A DNA stretch of 64,000 nt from a bacterium (GCA_016703265.1 JADJCK010000006.1:372001-436000), one strand, 5' to 3'. Counted from the first letter of the stretch, positions 26,012 to 34,993 are shown. Translations and numbers: made by a program. The notes: generated by a model from the sequence alone, not told the origin.

Positions 26012-26630
26012 GGGCGCCTCCGTGCCGCGGGATCGGGCCCCGGCAGCTTCGCCGCCACGTGGACCAGGCGCTGCACGGTCGTGGCCAGCGTGGCCACCGC
26101 CAGGAAGCCGAGGATGGGCACCAGCGCCCAGCGCCCGATGAACAGGCCGAGCGTCAGCAGCACCACGCGCTCGGTGCGCTGCACCCAGCCGACCAGGCAC
26201 GTCTCGCCCACGCCCTCGGCGCGCGCACGGACGTAGCTGGTGGTGAGGCTGCCGACGACCGTCAGGGTGATGAGCAGCAGTGCCAGCCGGTCGGCGCCCC
26301 CTCTTCCCCCGCCGAGAAGTACCAGGTCAGGCCGGCGAAAAGGAACGCCTCGCCCAGTCGGTCGAAGCAGGAATCGAGGAAGGCACCGCGTCGCGAGACG
26401 GTACCCTGCCGCCGCGCCAGGTCGCCATCGAGCATGTCGAAGGCCGAACCCAGCAGGAAAACCAGGGCGCCGCCCAGCAGGTGGCCCTGGCCGATCACCA
26501 CGCCGGAGACGGCCGTGATCGCCAGCCCCGTGATGGAAACGGCCGTGGGGCTGAAGCCAGCGCGGTCGAGCGTGGCGACGACGGGACTGACCATGCCCCG
26601 CGCCGTCGCCTTGAATTCCGCCATGCCCAT
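26008..26630 (-). CDS. CDP-alcohol phosphatidyltransferase (PgsA-like), frame break at 26297-26301
   Basis: Membrane enzyme of phospholipid synthesis that transfers a phosphatidyl group from a CDP-lipid to an alcohol. The first part (MGMAEFKATARGMVSPV onward) contains the family motif FDMLDGDLARRQGTVSRRGAFLDSCFDR, i.e. DG-AR-G-D-D with the last D shifted. It then reads off into a stop. The second part (ADRLALLLITLTVVGSLTTS...ARAEG) is in another frame and supplies the remaining transmembrane helices. Adding one C to the CCCCC run at 26297-26301 restores about 207 residues. ATG at 26630 overlaps the rsmI stop. Product could be phosphatidylglycerophosphate or a related phospholipid. Confidence 0.8.
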
Positions 26631-27373
26631 CAGACCTCTTTCTGCCGGCGTTCACCGGTGCCGCGGATCACCAGGACCAGTTCGCCGCGCAGCCGGGGGC
26701 CTGTCAAGAGCCGAAGCAGATCGTCCGCGGTGCCCCGCAGCGTCTCCTCGTGGAGTTTCGTGATCTCGCGCGCAACCGCCACTTCACGCATCGGGTCGAG
26801 TTCAAGCAGGGTCCCGATCGTCGAGCGGATGCGGTGGCAGGACTCCAGCAGCACCGAAGTGCCGCTGTCGGCCAGCGCCTCGGCGAGCATGCGGCGCCGG
26901 GCACCCGGCTTGCGCGGTACGAAGCCATGGAACAGGAAGCGGTCGGTCGGGAAGCCCGACAACACGAGCGCCGTCAGCACGCTCGACGGCCCCGGCACCA
27001 CGATATAGGGCAGGTTCTCGCGCCGCAGCGCCGCCACCAGCGCATAACCGGGATCGGAAATGCAGGGCATGCCGGCATCGCTGACCACGGCGACGCGACC
27101 GCCGTCGCGCAGGCGGGCCGTGATGGCCGGCACGGCACGGGCCGCGTTGTGGTCGTGGAAACTGGCCATCGGCACCGACAGGGAGTAGCGGTCCAGCAGG
27201 CGGCGCGTGTGGCGCGTATCCTCGGCATAGACGATATCCGCCGCCGCCAGCACGGAGAGCGCGCGCAGCCCGATGTCGCCGAGATTCCCGATGGGGGTGG
27301 CCACGAACTGGCAGACGCCGGCCGGCAGCTCGGCCGGCGGGAGCGTCAGGGTGATCACCTTGGCTTCGCTCAA
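26630..27373 (-). CDS. rsmI: 16S rRNA (cytidine-2'-O)-methyltransferase
   Basis: Methylates C1402 of 16S rRNA. 247 residues with the SAM-dependent tetrapyrrole-methylase fold: FVATPIGNLGDIGLRAL at the N-terminus, YAEDTRHTRRLLDRY, VVSDAGMPCISDPGY and VPGPSSVLTALVLSGFPTDRFLF. It starts from TTG at 27373, overlapping the nadE stop (TTGA) and preceded by GAGG at seven bases. A later ATG would remove the GNLGD motif region. Its 3' end overlaps the next gene. Identity is secure. Confidence 0.95.
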   Translation of the reverse strand: MSEAKVITLTLPPAELPAGVCQFVATPIGNLGDIGLRALSVLAAADIVYAEDTRHTRRLLDRYSLSVPMASFHDHNAARAVPAITARLRDGGRVAVVSDAGMPCISDPGYALVAALRRENLPYIVVPGPSSVLTALVLSGFPTDRFLFHGFVPRKPGARRRMLAEALADSGTSVLLESCHRIRSTIGTLLELDPMREVAVAREITKLHEETLRGTADDLLRLLTGPRLRGELVLVIRGTGERRQKEV

Positions 27374-28218
27374 GTCGCTGCCTCGCCGCCGGTGGCTGCG
27401 GCCAGGTCCGGATCGGGGCGCCCCGGCATGGTCGCCACGGGGGGCAGGCGCCGCTTGAAAGCCATCGTGCGCACGCGTGCGCCGATGCGCGCGACCAGTT
27501 GCGGCGCGAACCCGAGCGCAGCCAGCTGCCGTTCGCCGAGGCCCTCGTCGATCATGTGATGCAGCAGGCGGTCGACTTCGGCATAGCTGACGCCCAGTTC
27601 GTCCTCGTCGGACTGGCCGGCCCAGAGATCGGCGCTGGGCGCCTTGTCGAGCACCGACTGCGGCAGACCGAAATCGGCGGCCAGCAGGCGTACCTCGGTC
27701 TTGTAGAGCTGGCCGATCGGGTTCAGGGCGCAGGCGTTGTCTCCGTACATCGTGGTGTAGCCGAGCAGCCCTTCGGTGCGGTTGCCGGTGCCCAGGACCA
27801 GCGCCTGGTCCTGCGCCGAGCGGTCATAGAGCACGATCATGCGGCAGCGGGCCATGACGTTTCCCCGGCGCACGCGCGCCTCGGCCGGCACACCGGCCAG
27901 GAAGGCGTCGGCCATCGGCGTGATGTCGACCTTTTCCACGGCCAGGCCCAGGCAGGCGGCCACGGCCTGGGCGTCCGTCAGCGAGGCGGCCGAACTGGTC
28001 GCGTACGGCATCATGATGCCGCGCACGCGCGCGGCGCCGATCGCCTCGGTTGCCAGCGCGGCGGCCACGGCCGAGTCGATGCCCCCGGACAGGCCGACGA
28101 CGAGCCGCTCGCAGCCGGCGGCCGCCAGTTGTGCGCGCAGGAAATCGCAACAGCGCGCGCGGATCTCGGCGGGAGCGAGGGCCCACACCGGTGTGGACCC
28201 GGACGGAACGGCAGGCAT
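27370..28218 (-). CDS. nadE: NAD+ synthetase, ammonia- or glutamine-fed, without glutaminase domain
   Basis: Amidates nicotinate adenine dinucleotide to NAD. 282 residues, the short form with no N-terminal nitrilase domain, so it would use ammonia. P-loop VVGLSGGIDSAVAAALA, ALVLGTGNRTEGLLGYTTMYGD, the ALNPIGQLYKTEV block and PSADLWAGQSDEDELG are all canonical. ATG at 28218 has GGAG seven bases upstream. It is first in the nadE-rsmI-pgsA-tmk string. The intergenic stretch upstream (28219-28367) shows nothing clear. Confidence 0.94.
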   Translation of the reverse strand: MPAVPSGSTPVWALAPAEIRARCCDFLRAQLAAAGCERLVVGLSGGIDSAVAAALATEAIGAARVRGIMMPYATSSAASLTDAQAVAACLGLAVEKVDITPMADAFLAGVPAEARVRRGNVMARCRMIVLYDRSAQDQALVLGTGNRTEGLLGYTTMYGDNACALNPIGQLYKTEVRLLAADFGLPQSVLDKAPSADLWAGQSDEDELGVSYAEVDRLLHHMIDEGLGERQLAALGFAPQLVARIGARVRTMAFKRRLPPVATMPGRPDPDLAAATGGEAAT

Positions 28219-28367
28219 GTCGCAACTCCTTCGGGATCGATGGCCCGGCCCCATGGCGATTGCCGCCCGTGCCGCCGGCGATGGCGAGCCGCCCGCTGCG
28301 GCCGCGCCGTCAAACATACACCTGCCGCGAAGGAAGGAAAACCACCTCGCGAACGGGCGGGGCGCGC

Positions 28368-29407
28368 TCAGGCCGCCGGGAAGCCGTGCAGCACCTCGAG
28401 CACGCGTGTGATGTCCTCGTCGCCCACCCCGAGGTTCGGCACCAGGCGCACGCGACCCGGCCCGAACGCCAGCGTCAGGATGCCGTGGGCAGCCAGGTGC
28501 GCCACCAGCGCAGCTTCGCCGGCCGGACCGGCGACGTCGATGATGACGATATTGGTGTCGACCGGATGGCCCACCGAGAGCCGCGGATGGGCCAGGCCCG
28601 CCGCCAGCGCCGCGGCGCGCGGGCGTGATCGTCGGCCAGTCGCGCCAGCTGGTTGTCCAGCGCGTAGAGGCAGGCGGCGGCGAGGAGTCCCGACTGCCGC
28701 ATGCCGCCGCCCCACATCTTGCGGAAACGCCAGGCCTTCGCGATGACCTCGCGATCGCCCGTGAGCACCGAGCCGACGGGCGCTCCCAGCCCCTTGGAAA
28801 AGCAGACGCTGACCGTGTCGGCCGGCGCCGCCAGTTCGCCCAGCGACAGGCCGCCGGCCACGTGCGCGTGCCAGAGGCGCGCTCCGTCCAGGTGGACACG
28901 CAGGCCGCGCGCATGGGCGCCACGCCCGATCCCGGCGACCAGTTCCTGCGGCACGAGGCGACCGCCCGCGCGGTTGTGCGTGTTCTCCAGGCAAACGAGG
29001 CTGGGCGGGGCGCAGTGCACGTTGGCGGGGTTGAGGGCGGCTTCGACAAGCGGCCAGTCCGGCAGGCCGCCCGGCGCCGGCACGCAGGTCAGCTGCACGC
29101 CGCTGAGCGCGGCCGGGGCGCCGGGTTCATAGCGGTAGATGTGGCAGCCGTCCTCGACGACAACCTGGTCACCGGAGCTCGTCTGGGCGCGCAGGGCCAG
29201 CTGGTTTCCCATCGTGCCGCTGGGCACGAACAGGCCGGCCTCCTTGCCCAGCAACTCGGCGACCCGGGCCTGCAGGTGCTGCACGGTCGGGTCATCACCC
29301 AGGACGTCATCACCCAGCTCCGCAGCAGCCATGGCCCGGAGCATCCCCGGTGTCGGCTTGGTGACGGTGTCGCTCCGCAGGTCGACCGGACGGCTGGCGC
29401 GGACCAT
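28368..29407 (-). CDS. ltaE: Low-specificity L-threonine aldolase (frame break near 28608-28624)
   Basis: PLP enzyme splitting threonine to glycine and acetaldehyde. The first 265 codons read VDLRSDTVTKPTPGMLRAM, LGDDVLGDDP, FVPSGTMGNQLAL, VHLDGARLWHAHV and SVCFSKGLGAPVGSVL (with the PLP lysine). After LARLADDHARA the frame shifts, and the C-terminal domain (LAAGLAHPRLSVGHPVDTN ... VRLVPNLGVGDEDITRVLEVL) follows in another frame to 28368. One missing base in the GC-rich stretch 28608-28624 explains it. Joined length is about 345 residues, normal for the family. ATG 29407 gives MVRASRPVDLRSDT. Confidence 0.85.
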
Positions 29408-29544
29408 GGCTGCTCCTTATGCTGCCAGCAGGGGCAGCCCAATGACACGGAACCGGCTTCCCGAGCCGCCGGGGCCGGAAATCCGGTTCTCCGTATCGTC
29501 CGCGCCGGGCGGAACGCGCATCGGGAATCGCTGCGGGCGACCTC

Positions 29545-29823
29545 TCAGTCGCCGGCGACCTTGTCCTTCAACATCTTGGACACTTTGAAGACCGGCACCT
29601 TGCGGGACGGCACGGGCACCGAGTCGCCGGTGCGCGGGTTGCGCGCCATGCGCTCCTTGCGCTCCTTGACCTTGAAAGTGCCAAAGCCCCTGATTTCCAG
29701 GTGTTTGCCGTCGACCAGCAGGTCGCCGATCTTGTCCAGGAAGAGATCCACCGTCTCGGCGACTTCCTTCTTGGTCAAGCCGGTCCTCTGGGCGATGTCT
29801 TCTACGATATCGGCCTTGGTCAT
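29545..29823 (-). CDS. HU/IHF-family DNA-binding protein
   Basis: 92-residue nucleoid protein. MTKADIVEDIAQRTGLTKKE starts the helical dimerisation part. GDLLVDGKHLEIRGFGTFKV and the beta-arm RKERMARNPRTGDSVPVP with the tip RNPRTG follow, then KVPVFKVSKMLKD. ATG at 29823 is preceded by a strong GGAGGAG. Its own promoter is at 29918-29946. Sequence alone does not separate HU from IHF subunits; the arm is IHF-like (RNPRTG is common to both). Confidence 0.95.
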   Translation of the reverse strand: MTKADIVEDIAQRTGLTKKEVAETVDLFLDKIGDLLVDGKHLEIRGFGTFKVKERKERMARNPRTGDSVPVPSRKVPVFKVSKMLKDKVAGD

Positions 29824-29917
29824 GGCACTCCTCCTGGTTAACAAGAGACCCGGCATTGACACAAACCCCGCAATGCCGGTCTGGCGTTTCCCGGCGCTCC
29901 GCTCGAGCTCGATCCGG

Positions 29918-29946
29918 ATTCTTGAGCATAAGCCAATACTTGTCAA
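29918..29946 (-). promoter_or_regulatory. Sigma70-type promoter for the HU gene
   Basis: TTGACA (29946-29941), 17-base spacer, then AAGAAT (29923-29918; 4/6 match) on the minus strand, about 95 bases before the HU start codon. Confidence 0.55.
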
Positions 29947-30308
29947 GGGCTTTAATGCCAGGAAGGCGCGGCCCGGGCCCGCTCCCGCCGTCCGCCGGGG
30001 CCCGGCGGGCGGGCAAGTTGCAAGACTCCCCATGCTTCCGCCACGCATTCCACCCGACCCTGCCGGGGTTCACCGGGCCGCAGACTTCCTCGGAATGCCT
30101 CCAAGTCCAGACTAATTGCTAAATAAATATGGCCTTACGTCGATATATCTCATGATTGTTCAAGAGGGCACCTGCCTTGCACTGGACCGGGCAACGGCGC
30201 GGCCGGCGGGGCAGGACCTGAACAACGTGCCACTGCAACCGATCCCCGCTGGCCGAGCCCGACAACACCATCATCGGGCGCATCCGGCGAACTGAAGGAG
30301 GGCCACTC
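29947..30308 (+). other. Intergenic region upstream of the FN3 lipoprotein
   Basis: About 360 bases with no convincing gene. The first half is GC-rich. An AT-rich patch at 30110-30160 (locally TTGCTAAATAAATATGG) probably carries the promoter of the lipoprotein gene, but I find no -35/-10 pair with proper spacing. The ribosome site GAAGGAGG is at the right end. Confidence 0.4.
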
Positions 30309-30719
30309 ATGGCTAACAAGAAGATGATCGTCACGACCCTGATTCTCGGGCTGGTGGCTGTGGCCACGGGCTGCAGCGACAGCAACAATCCCATCGTCGC
30401 GGCCCCTGACACCGCGCCGCCGGCCCTGCCGAGCAACCTCGACGTCGAGTTCAATGGTGGCCTGGCTGTGGTCAGCTGGGACCAGAATGCCGTCGACAAC
30501 GACCTGGCCGGCTACATCGTGACCCGCGAATACCGCGGCGAGACCGAGACCCTGGTCGCGACGCCGACGTTGATGACGTCCTTCGAGGACACCACGCCGC
30601 CGGTCGGCTCGAGCGCCTACCACGTGTACGCCGTGGACACGTCGGGCAACGAGAGCGCCATTGCGACGGCCTACCTGCTGGTCGCTGTCAGCCACGACGA
30701 CAACGTGCTGGCGGACTGA
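30309..30719 (+). CDS. Lipoprotein with one fibronectin type III-like domain
   Basis: 136 residues. Signal peptide MANKKMIVTTLILGLVAVATGC with a lipobox (VATGC) and acylated Cys22. A single FN3-like beta-sandwich follows: PSNLDVEFNGGLAVVSWDQN, a YIVTREYRG strand and AYHVYAVDTSGNES, the typical Y-x-V-x-A-x-D-x-x-G-N end of FN3 repeats. ATG at 30309 has GAAGGAGG upstream. Small FN3 lipoproteins of this kind are common in FCB-group genomes; no specific function is known. Confidence 0.8.
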   Translation: MANKKMIVTTLILGLVAVATGCSDSNNPIVAAPDTAPPALPSNLDVEFNGGLAVVSWDQNAVDNDLAGYIVTREYRGETETLVATPTLMTSFEDTTPPVGSSAYHVYAVDTSGNESAIATAYLLVAVSHDDNVLAD

Positions 30720-30752
30720 TCCCGGCCGGAGCTGGTCCTCCTCAGGGATTCC

Positions 30753-30778
30753 GGGCCTCCCGCGACAGCGGGGGGCCC
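30753..30778 (+). terminator. Hairpin after the FN3 lipoprotein gene
   Basis: An 11-bp stem with one G-T pair (30753-30763 with 30768-30778, loop GACA), 34 bases after the stop. Only a weak T stretch follows, so termination efficiency is uncertain. Confidence 0.45.
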
Positions 30779-30819
30779 GCACCATTTCCCGAAGGCGTCA
30801 CGCTGCAGAGGGTGGAAAC

Positions 30820-31500
30820 TCAGGCACCGAGACGGGCCACGGCGATCGCCAGGTTGAAGAACGGGCTGGCCACGGCCATCATCCCGACCTGCAGGTAGTC
30901 ACCCGCCGACGTGTAGTGCATCAGCAGCAGGAAGCCCACGACCACGAGCATGCCGTAGTTGCGCAGGCGCTCGTAACCGTCGCGCAGGTTGTCGGGCAGG
31001 AAGCGCGTCAGGATCCAGCTGCCGTCGAGCGGCGGCAGCGGGATCAGGTTGAAGACCGCGAGCACGACGTTGATGACGATGCCGGTCTGCCAGACGAGCA
31101 GCAGGAACTCGGCCGCCGGCGCCGCCGCATGGCCGACCGGCAGGCGGGAGGCGATCGCCGCGGTCGCGCCCAGGAGCACGGCCGCGATCAGGGCCAGCAG
31201 CAGGTTGCTGGCCGGGCCGGCCGCCGCCACCTTCGGATGGTCGTTCCACGGATGCCGCAACCGCCCCGGATGCACCGGCACGGGCTTGGCCCAGCCCATC
31301 ATGATCGAGCCGGTCAGTGAAAGCAGCAGCGGCACGATGACGCTGCCCATCGGGTCGACGTGCGGCAGGGGATTGAGCGTCAGGCGGCCCTGATCCCGGG
31401 CGGTCGTATCGCCGAGCTTCAGGGCCATCCAGCCGTGGGCCACTTCGTGGACGACCACGGAGAAGACCAGCACCAGCACGCGGATCGCCACCATCTCCAT
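30820..31500 (-). CDS. Site-2-type membrane metalloprotease (M50 family)
   Basis: 226 residues with five or six hydrophobic segments. Zinc ligands: the HExxH motif in VVVHEVAHGWMALKLGD near the N-terminus and the third ligand in NLIPLPPLDGSWI. The short two-domain form without PDZ or CBS resembles the rhomboid-like M50 group (YwhC/FtsH-independent). Substrate unknown. ATG at 31500 overlaps the reading frame of the heptosyltransferase gene, whose real end may be just upstream (see that entry). Confidence 0.85.
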   Translation of the reverse strand: MEMVAIRVLVLVFSVVVHEVAHGWMALKLGDTTARDQGRLTLNPLPHVDPMGSVIVPLLLSLTGSIMMGWAKPVPVHPGRLRHPWNDHPKVAAAGPASNLLLALIAAVLLGATAAIASRLPVGHAAAPAAEFLLLVWQTGIVINVVLAVFNLIPLPPLDGSWILTRFLPDNLRDGYERLRNYGMLVVVGFLLLMHYTSAGDYLQVGMMAVASPFFNLAIAVARLGA

Positions 31501-32639
31501 CTCAACCGTCCCCTGTTCGCAGCGGAGCGGCCGGTCAGCCCGGACCAGGCGCGCCACACGGTGTCTTCGTCGATCGCTTCCATCCAGCCGTACTCGTCGC
31601 CACGCGGATCTTCCACACGATGACCCGCCCGCAGTGCCAGCACCTCCGGCGCAGGCGGCTTCCAGAGCCCCGGGTCGGTCGGGCCGAACAGGGCCAGGGT
31701 GGGCACGCGCATCGCCCCGGCCACATGCATGATGCCCGTGTCGTTGCAGAGGAACCGGTCGGCGCCCGCGAGCAGCGCCGCGGCCACGCCGACGCCGCAG
31801 GGTGGTGCCACCACAAGCGCGCCGTGGCGCACACCGGGCACGCGCAACGGTCCGAACGCCGCCAGCGCCTCGCTGTCGGCCGGGCCGTGCAGCACCAGGA
31901 CCTGCCGGCCCTCGCCGGCGGCACGCCGGGCCACGGCAGCGAACCGAGATGCCGGCCAGACATTCTGCCGCTTGCCCGCACCCGGATGCAGGGCCCAGTA
32001 GCCCGCCTCCAGGCCGAGGGCGGCCGTGATCGCGGCGGCGTCCTGACGCTCGGCGGCCGACGGCACGACCACCGTCGACTCGTCGTCGGTCGTGACGCCC
32101 ACGGCGCGCAGCGGCGCGAGCCCGTGGACGATCGCGTGGCGATCGACGACCGGCGAGCCGGGCATCACCAGCGAGAAGCAATGCTCGCCGAACTCCCACC
32201 CGAACGCGCGGCTGTCGGCCCCCACGACGTGGCGCGCCCCGCTCAAAAGGCCGATGAGCGCGCTCGTCAACGAGAACGAGACGCTGCTCAGCACGATGGC
32301 CAGGTCGGCGTCCCACCGGCGCAATTCGCACACGAACGACGGCAGCCGGCGCAGCGGCTTCTCGAACACCAGGACCCGCGACAGGTGCGGGTTGTGCCGC
32401 ACCACGCCGGCATTGGCCGGCGAGGTAACGAGCGCCACGGCAGCGTCCGGCCAGGTTTCGGCGATGGCGCGCAGCGCCGGCGTGGCGCAGACCATGTCGC
32501 CCATCTGGTTGTGCTGGCGCACGACGAGGATGCGCGCGGGCCGCAACGCCGTCAGGGCGCCGGGCGCCAGACGCTCACGCCGCAGCGCCCGCGCGAGCGG
32601 GCGCATCAGGGACTGCTTGGCACGCCTGGTGACGGTCAA
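31419..32639 (-). CDS. ADP-heptose:LPS heptosyltransferase-like glycosyltransferase (family 9)
   Basis: Adds sugar to lipopolysaccharide core. ILVVRQHNQMGDMVCATPALRAI is the GT9 N-terminus, and LHPGAGKRQNVWPASRFA and LCNDTGIMHVAGAMRVPTLALFGPTDP are the nucleotide-sugar side. Start: TTG at 32639 with AGGAG at seven bases; the next ATG is at 32606. As read, the frame runs 80 bases into the M50 gene with a Trp/Arg-rich non-family tail. Removing one C from CCCC at 31510-31513 would stop it at a TGA (31502-31504) directly before the M50 ATG, so another frame error is likely. Functional length is then about 378 residues. Confidence 0.85.
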   Translation of the reverse strand: MTVTRRAKQSLMRPLARALRRERLAPGALTALRPARILVVRQHNQMGDMVCATPALRAIAETWPDAAVALVTSPANAGVVRHNPHLSRVLVFEKPLRRLPSFVCELRRWDADLAIVLSSVSFSLTSALIGLLSGARHVVGADSRAFGWEFGEHCFSLVMPGSPVVDRHAIVHGLAPLRAVGVTTDDESTVVVPSAAERQDAAAITAALGLEAGYWALHPGAGKRQNVWPASRFAAVARRAAGEGRQVLVLHGPADSEALAAFGPLRVPGVRHGALVVAPPCGVGVAAALLAGADRFLCNDTGIMHVAGAMRVPTLALFGPTDPGLWKPPAPEVLALRAGHRVEDPRGDEYGWMEAIDEDTVWRAWSGLTGRSAANRGRLRWRWWRSACWCWSSPWSSTKWPTAGWP

Positions 32640-32808
32640 TCGACGCTCCTGCCGTGCGGCATGTCGGCGGTGCGGCAGGGTGCCGCGGAGCCGCGGCACC
32701 GCCGAGTCAACGCCCCGGACCGGCCGTGGCACATCGCTTGCGTTGGCCCCGCTCCTGCGCGCGGGGTCGGTCCCCGCGGCGCCCGCAACCGTGACGAGGG
32801 GAACCGAC

Positions 32809-33081
32809 GTGATCCGTTTGCGCACCGCCGGCCTGGTTGCGGCGACCTGCCTGGTCGCCGGGCTCGGCTTCTATGAACTGACGGCCAAATCGCCGGCTCT
32901 GACCGGAAGCACCATGCCCGGCTGGTGGGCAACGGCCCGGGCCGAGAAGGTCGTCCGCTGGCAGCCGCCCACCGGCGTGCTGCTTCTCGACAAGCTCCTG
33001 CACGAGGGCCAGGAAGCCGCCTGCTTCTATGCCACCCTGGCCGGGTATCGACCGCGCCACGGGGCGCGTCATTTGCGATAG
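32809..33081 (+). CDS. Small membrane-anchored or exported protein of unknown function
   Basis: 90 residues from GTG 32809, preceded by GAGGGGA at a good distance. One hydrophobic segment near the N-terminus (AGLVAATCLVAGLGFYEL) could be a signal anchor. The rest is short and contains GWWATARAEKVVRW and KLLHEGQEAACFYATL, with no motif I know. It is divergent from the heptosyltransferase gene and its 3' end overlaps rsgA by 13 bases. It may be real, but the evidence is only the ribosome site and the anchor. Confidence 0.4.
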   Translation: MIRLRTAGLVAATCLVAGLGFYELTAKSPALTGSTMPGWWATARAEKVVRWQPPTGVLLLDKLLHEGQEAACFYATLAGYRPRHGARHLR

Positions 33082-34058
33082 CCCGCCGACCGCTCCCGTT
33101 CCTCGAGGTCGCGCAGCAGCGCCAGGTAGGCTTCGTGACGCCAGGGCGGCAGGGTTCCCCGCGCGACCGCATCCTTCACGCCGCAACCCGGCTCATCGCG
33201 GTGCAGGCAGCCGCGGAAACGGCACGACAACGCCTCCTGCTCCAGGTCCGGAAAATAGGCGCGGATGTCGACCGGGGCAATGTCCCAGGGATCGAAGCCG
33301 CGCAGGCCCGGCGAGTCGGCGATGTAGCCGCCGCCCGGCACCGCGTGCAATTCGGTGTGCGTGGTCGTGTGACGGCCGAGTCCGGTGCGATCGGTCACGT
33401 CGTTCACACGGAGGCCGAGGCCCGGGTAGAGCACATTGAGCAGGCTGCTCTTGCCGACGCCCGAGGCGCCGAGCAGCAGCGTGACCTTGCCTGCCAGCAG
33501 GGCCGCCAGTTCGGGCATCCCCTCACCCGTCGCCACCGAAGCGGCGATCACGACGTGATCCAGGCGTCGATACCAGCCCCAGTGCTCCAGTTCGCGCGCA
33601 CGCTCGGCCTCATCGTGCATCAGGTCCACCTTGTTGAGCACGACGACGCCGTCCACGCCGAACCGCAGCGCTGCCGCCAGCAGCCGGTCGACGAAGCCCG
33701 TCTGCGGTTCCGGGTCGCGCACGGACTGGACCACGACCAGCTGGTCGAGGTTGGCCATGAGCACCTGCTCGACACGACCGCCGTTGCGACGCGCGGCCAG
33801 GCGCGAGATGCGGTTGCGGCGGTCCAGCACTTCCTCGACGACGGCCTCGCCGCCGGCGACACCCGGCGCCACGTTGCCGGCGACCAGCGACACGCGCACA
33901 CGGTCACCGGCCACGACGATCGTCTGGGCCTCCTTGGGGCCCTGCCTGAGGCGCCCGCGGACGCGGCAGCGCCAGTTCTCGTCGCCCACCGCCACCTGGC
34001 AATGGCCGGAACCGGACCGGATTACAAGACCTTCGCGCGATGTTTCATCGTCGCTCAT
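33069..34058 (-). CDS. rsgA: Ribosome small-subunit-dependent GTPase A
   Basis: Circularly permuted GTPase in 30S maturation. 329 residues: an OB fold at the N-terminus (WRCRVRGRLRQG, AGDRVRVSL). Then motifs in permuted order: VVLNKVDLM (G4), LLGASGVGKSSLLN (G1), the GRHTTTHTEL region (G2) and ADSPGLRGF (G3). The C-terminal zinc site is C-x4-C-x-H-x5-C in CRFRGCLHRDEPGC. ATG at 34058 has a GAGAGGG ribosome site. Divergent from the EIIA-like gene. Identity is secure. Confidence 0.95.
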   Translation of the reverse strand: MSDDETSREGLVIRSGSGHCQVAVGDENWRCRVRGRLRQGPKEAQTIVVAGDRVRVSLVAGNVAPGVAGGEAVVEEVLDRRNRISRLAARRNGGRVEQVLMANLDQLVVVQSVRDPEPQTGFVDRLLAAALRFGVDGVVVLNKVDLMHDEAERARELEHWGWYRRLDHVVIAASVATGEGMPELAALLAGKVTLLLGASGVGKSSLLNVLYPGLGLRVNDVTDRTGLGRHTTTHTELHAVPGGGYIADSPGLRGFDPWDIAPVDIRAYFPDLEQEALSCRFRGCLHRDEPGCGVKDAVARGTLPPWRHEAYLALLRDLEERERSAGYRK

Positions 34059-34107
34059 GGAGCCCTCTCGGGACCCGCCGCCGGGCGCGCGGGGCCGCTT
34101 TTGCAAC

Positions 34108-34136
34108 TTGTCTATCGCCCGGCGATGGGTTACGTT
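34108..34136 (+). promoter_or_regulatory. Possible promoter for the EIIA-like/zinc-ribbon pair
   Basis: TTGTCT (34108-34113), a 17-base spacer and TACGTT (34131-34136), about 55 bases before the ATG at 34191. Four and three of six positions match consensus, so this is a weak call. Confidence 0.35.
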
Positions 34137-34190
34137 AGCAGGCGAACAGGTAGCACAATTCTTCCGCATTCTCAAGGTGGTGCGCCCGTC

Positions 34191-34652
34191 ATGGATATTG
34201 TCGAGGTGCTTAAGCATACCTCACCCGCGCTCTTCCTGCCCGATCTGCAAGCCACCGACAAAGCTTCCGCTCTTGCCGAAATGGTCGAAGGTCTCGTCGC
34301 CGGTACCAGCATCCACAATCCGGACACGATCCTGCAGATGCTGCAGAGCCGCGAGAACCTCGGTTCCACTGCTGTCGGACCGGGGATCGCTTTCCCGCAC
34401 GGCCGTACGCTGGCGGTGCAGCGCCTGACCATCCTCATCGCGCGCTCGGCCAAGGGCGTCGACTTCGATTCGGAGGACGGTCAGCCCACGCACCTGTTCT
34501 TCGTGCTCGTGGCCCCGCCGCAGGACTCCGGGCACCAGTACATCAAGTCGCTGGCAACCCTCATCGACCGCCTGCAGGACGGCGACCTCCGCGCGGCCCT
34601 GCGCCAGGCTGCCGACTACGAGTCCTTCTGCGACGCCCTGAAGGGGGTCTGA
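34191..34652 (+). CDS. PTS EIIA (PtsN-type) domain protein
   Basis: 153 residues. The phosphorylatable His is in GIAFPHGRT, the family's PH(G/A)R motif. Other blocks are LAEMVEGLV near the N-terminus, HLFFVLVAPPQDSGHQYIKSLATL and the C-terminal helix. It is a stand-alone EIIA of the fructose/nitrogen type. It should accept phosphate from EI/HPr-like proteins and act in regulation rather than transport, since no EIIB/EIIC is near. The zinc-ribbon gene follows after two bases. A second such gene is at 49781-50248. Confidence 0.88.
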   Translation: MDIVEVLKHTSPALFLPDLQATDKASALAEMVEGLVAGTSIHNPDTILQMLQSRENLGSTAVGPGIAFPHGRTLAVQRLTILIARSAKGVDFDSEDGQPTHLFFVLVAPPQDSGHQYIKSLATLIDRLQDGDLRAALRQAADYESFCDALKGV

Positions 34653-34654
34653 GG

Positions 34655-34993
34655 ATGCACGCGCAATTGCAGTTGCTGGTCGCCCTGCAGGACATGGATC
34701 AGATGATCCGCGAGACCGTGGAGAGCCGCGAGCAGCTCGAGGACCTCGGCTTCAAGCACGAGGGCCTCGAGAACCTCAAGCGCGCCCGCGAGGAGCTTGC
34801 CGGGAAGATCGATCCGAGCCTGGCCAGCTGGTACAAGCGCCTGACCGCACGCTGGGGCCATGCCGTGGTGCCGGTCGTGGGCAACCTGTGCACCGGCTGC
34901 TTCGCCAGCATCCCTTCGTCGTTCGTCAGCAAGACCAACGTCGACAAGGTGCAGAAGTGCGAGAGCTGCGGGCGGTTGCTGTATTGGCCGTAG
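34655..34993 (+). CDS. Coiled-coil plus C4 zinc-ribbon protein
   Basis: 112 residues. The first 45 are helical with heptad-like Leu/Glu pattern (LQDMDQMIRETVESREQLED). The second half carries two cysteine pairs, CTGC and CESC, separated by about 24 residues, giving a treble-clef or ribbon C4 zinc site. Family resemblance is to small zinc-ribbon regulatory proteins (CdsZ/DUF164-like C-terminus) found in FCB and Chlamydiae. Target unknown. It starts two bases after the EIIA stop and is followed by a strong terminator, so the two form a bicistronic unit. Confidence 0.75.
   Translation: MHAQLQLLVALQDMDQMIRETVESREQLEDLGFKHEGLENLKRAREELAGKIDPSLASWYKRLTARWGHAVVPVVGNLCTGCFASIPSSFVSKTNVDKVQKCESCGRLLYWP

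Noticed and set aside
30110..30160. Promoter in the AT-rich patch before the FN3 lipoprotein
   Set aside because: TTGCTA and GATATA/TATATC elements are present, but the spacing (about 20 bases) is wrong. It was described only as an AT-rich patch.
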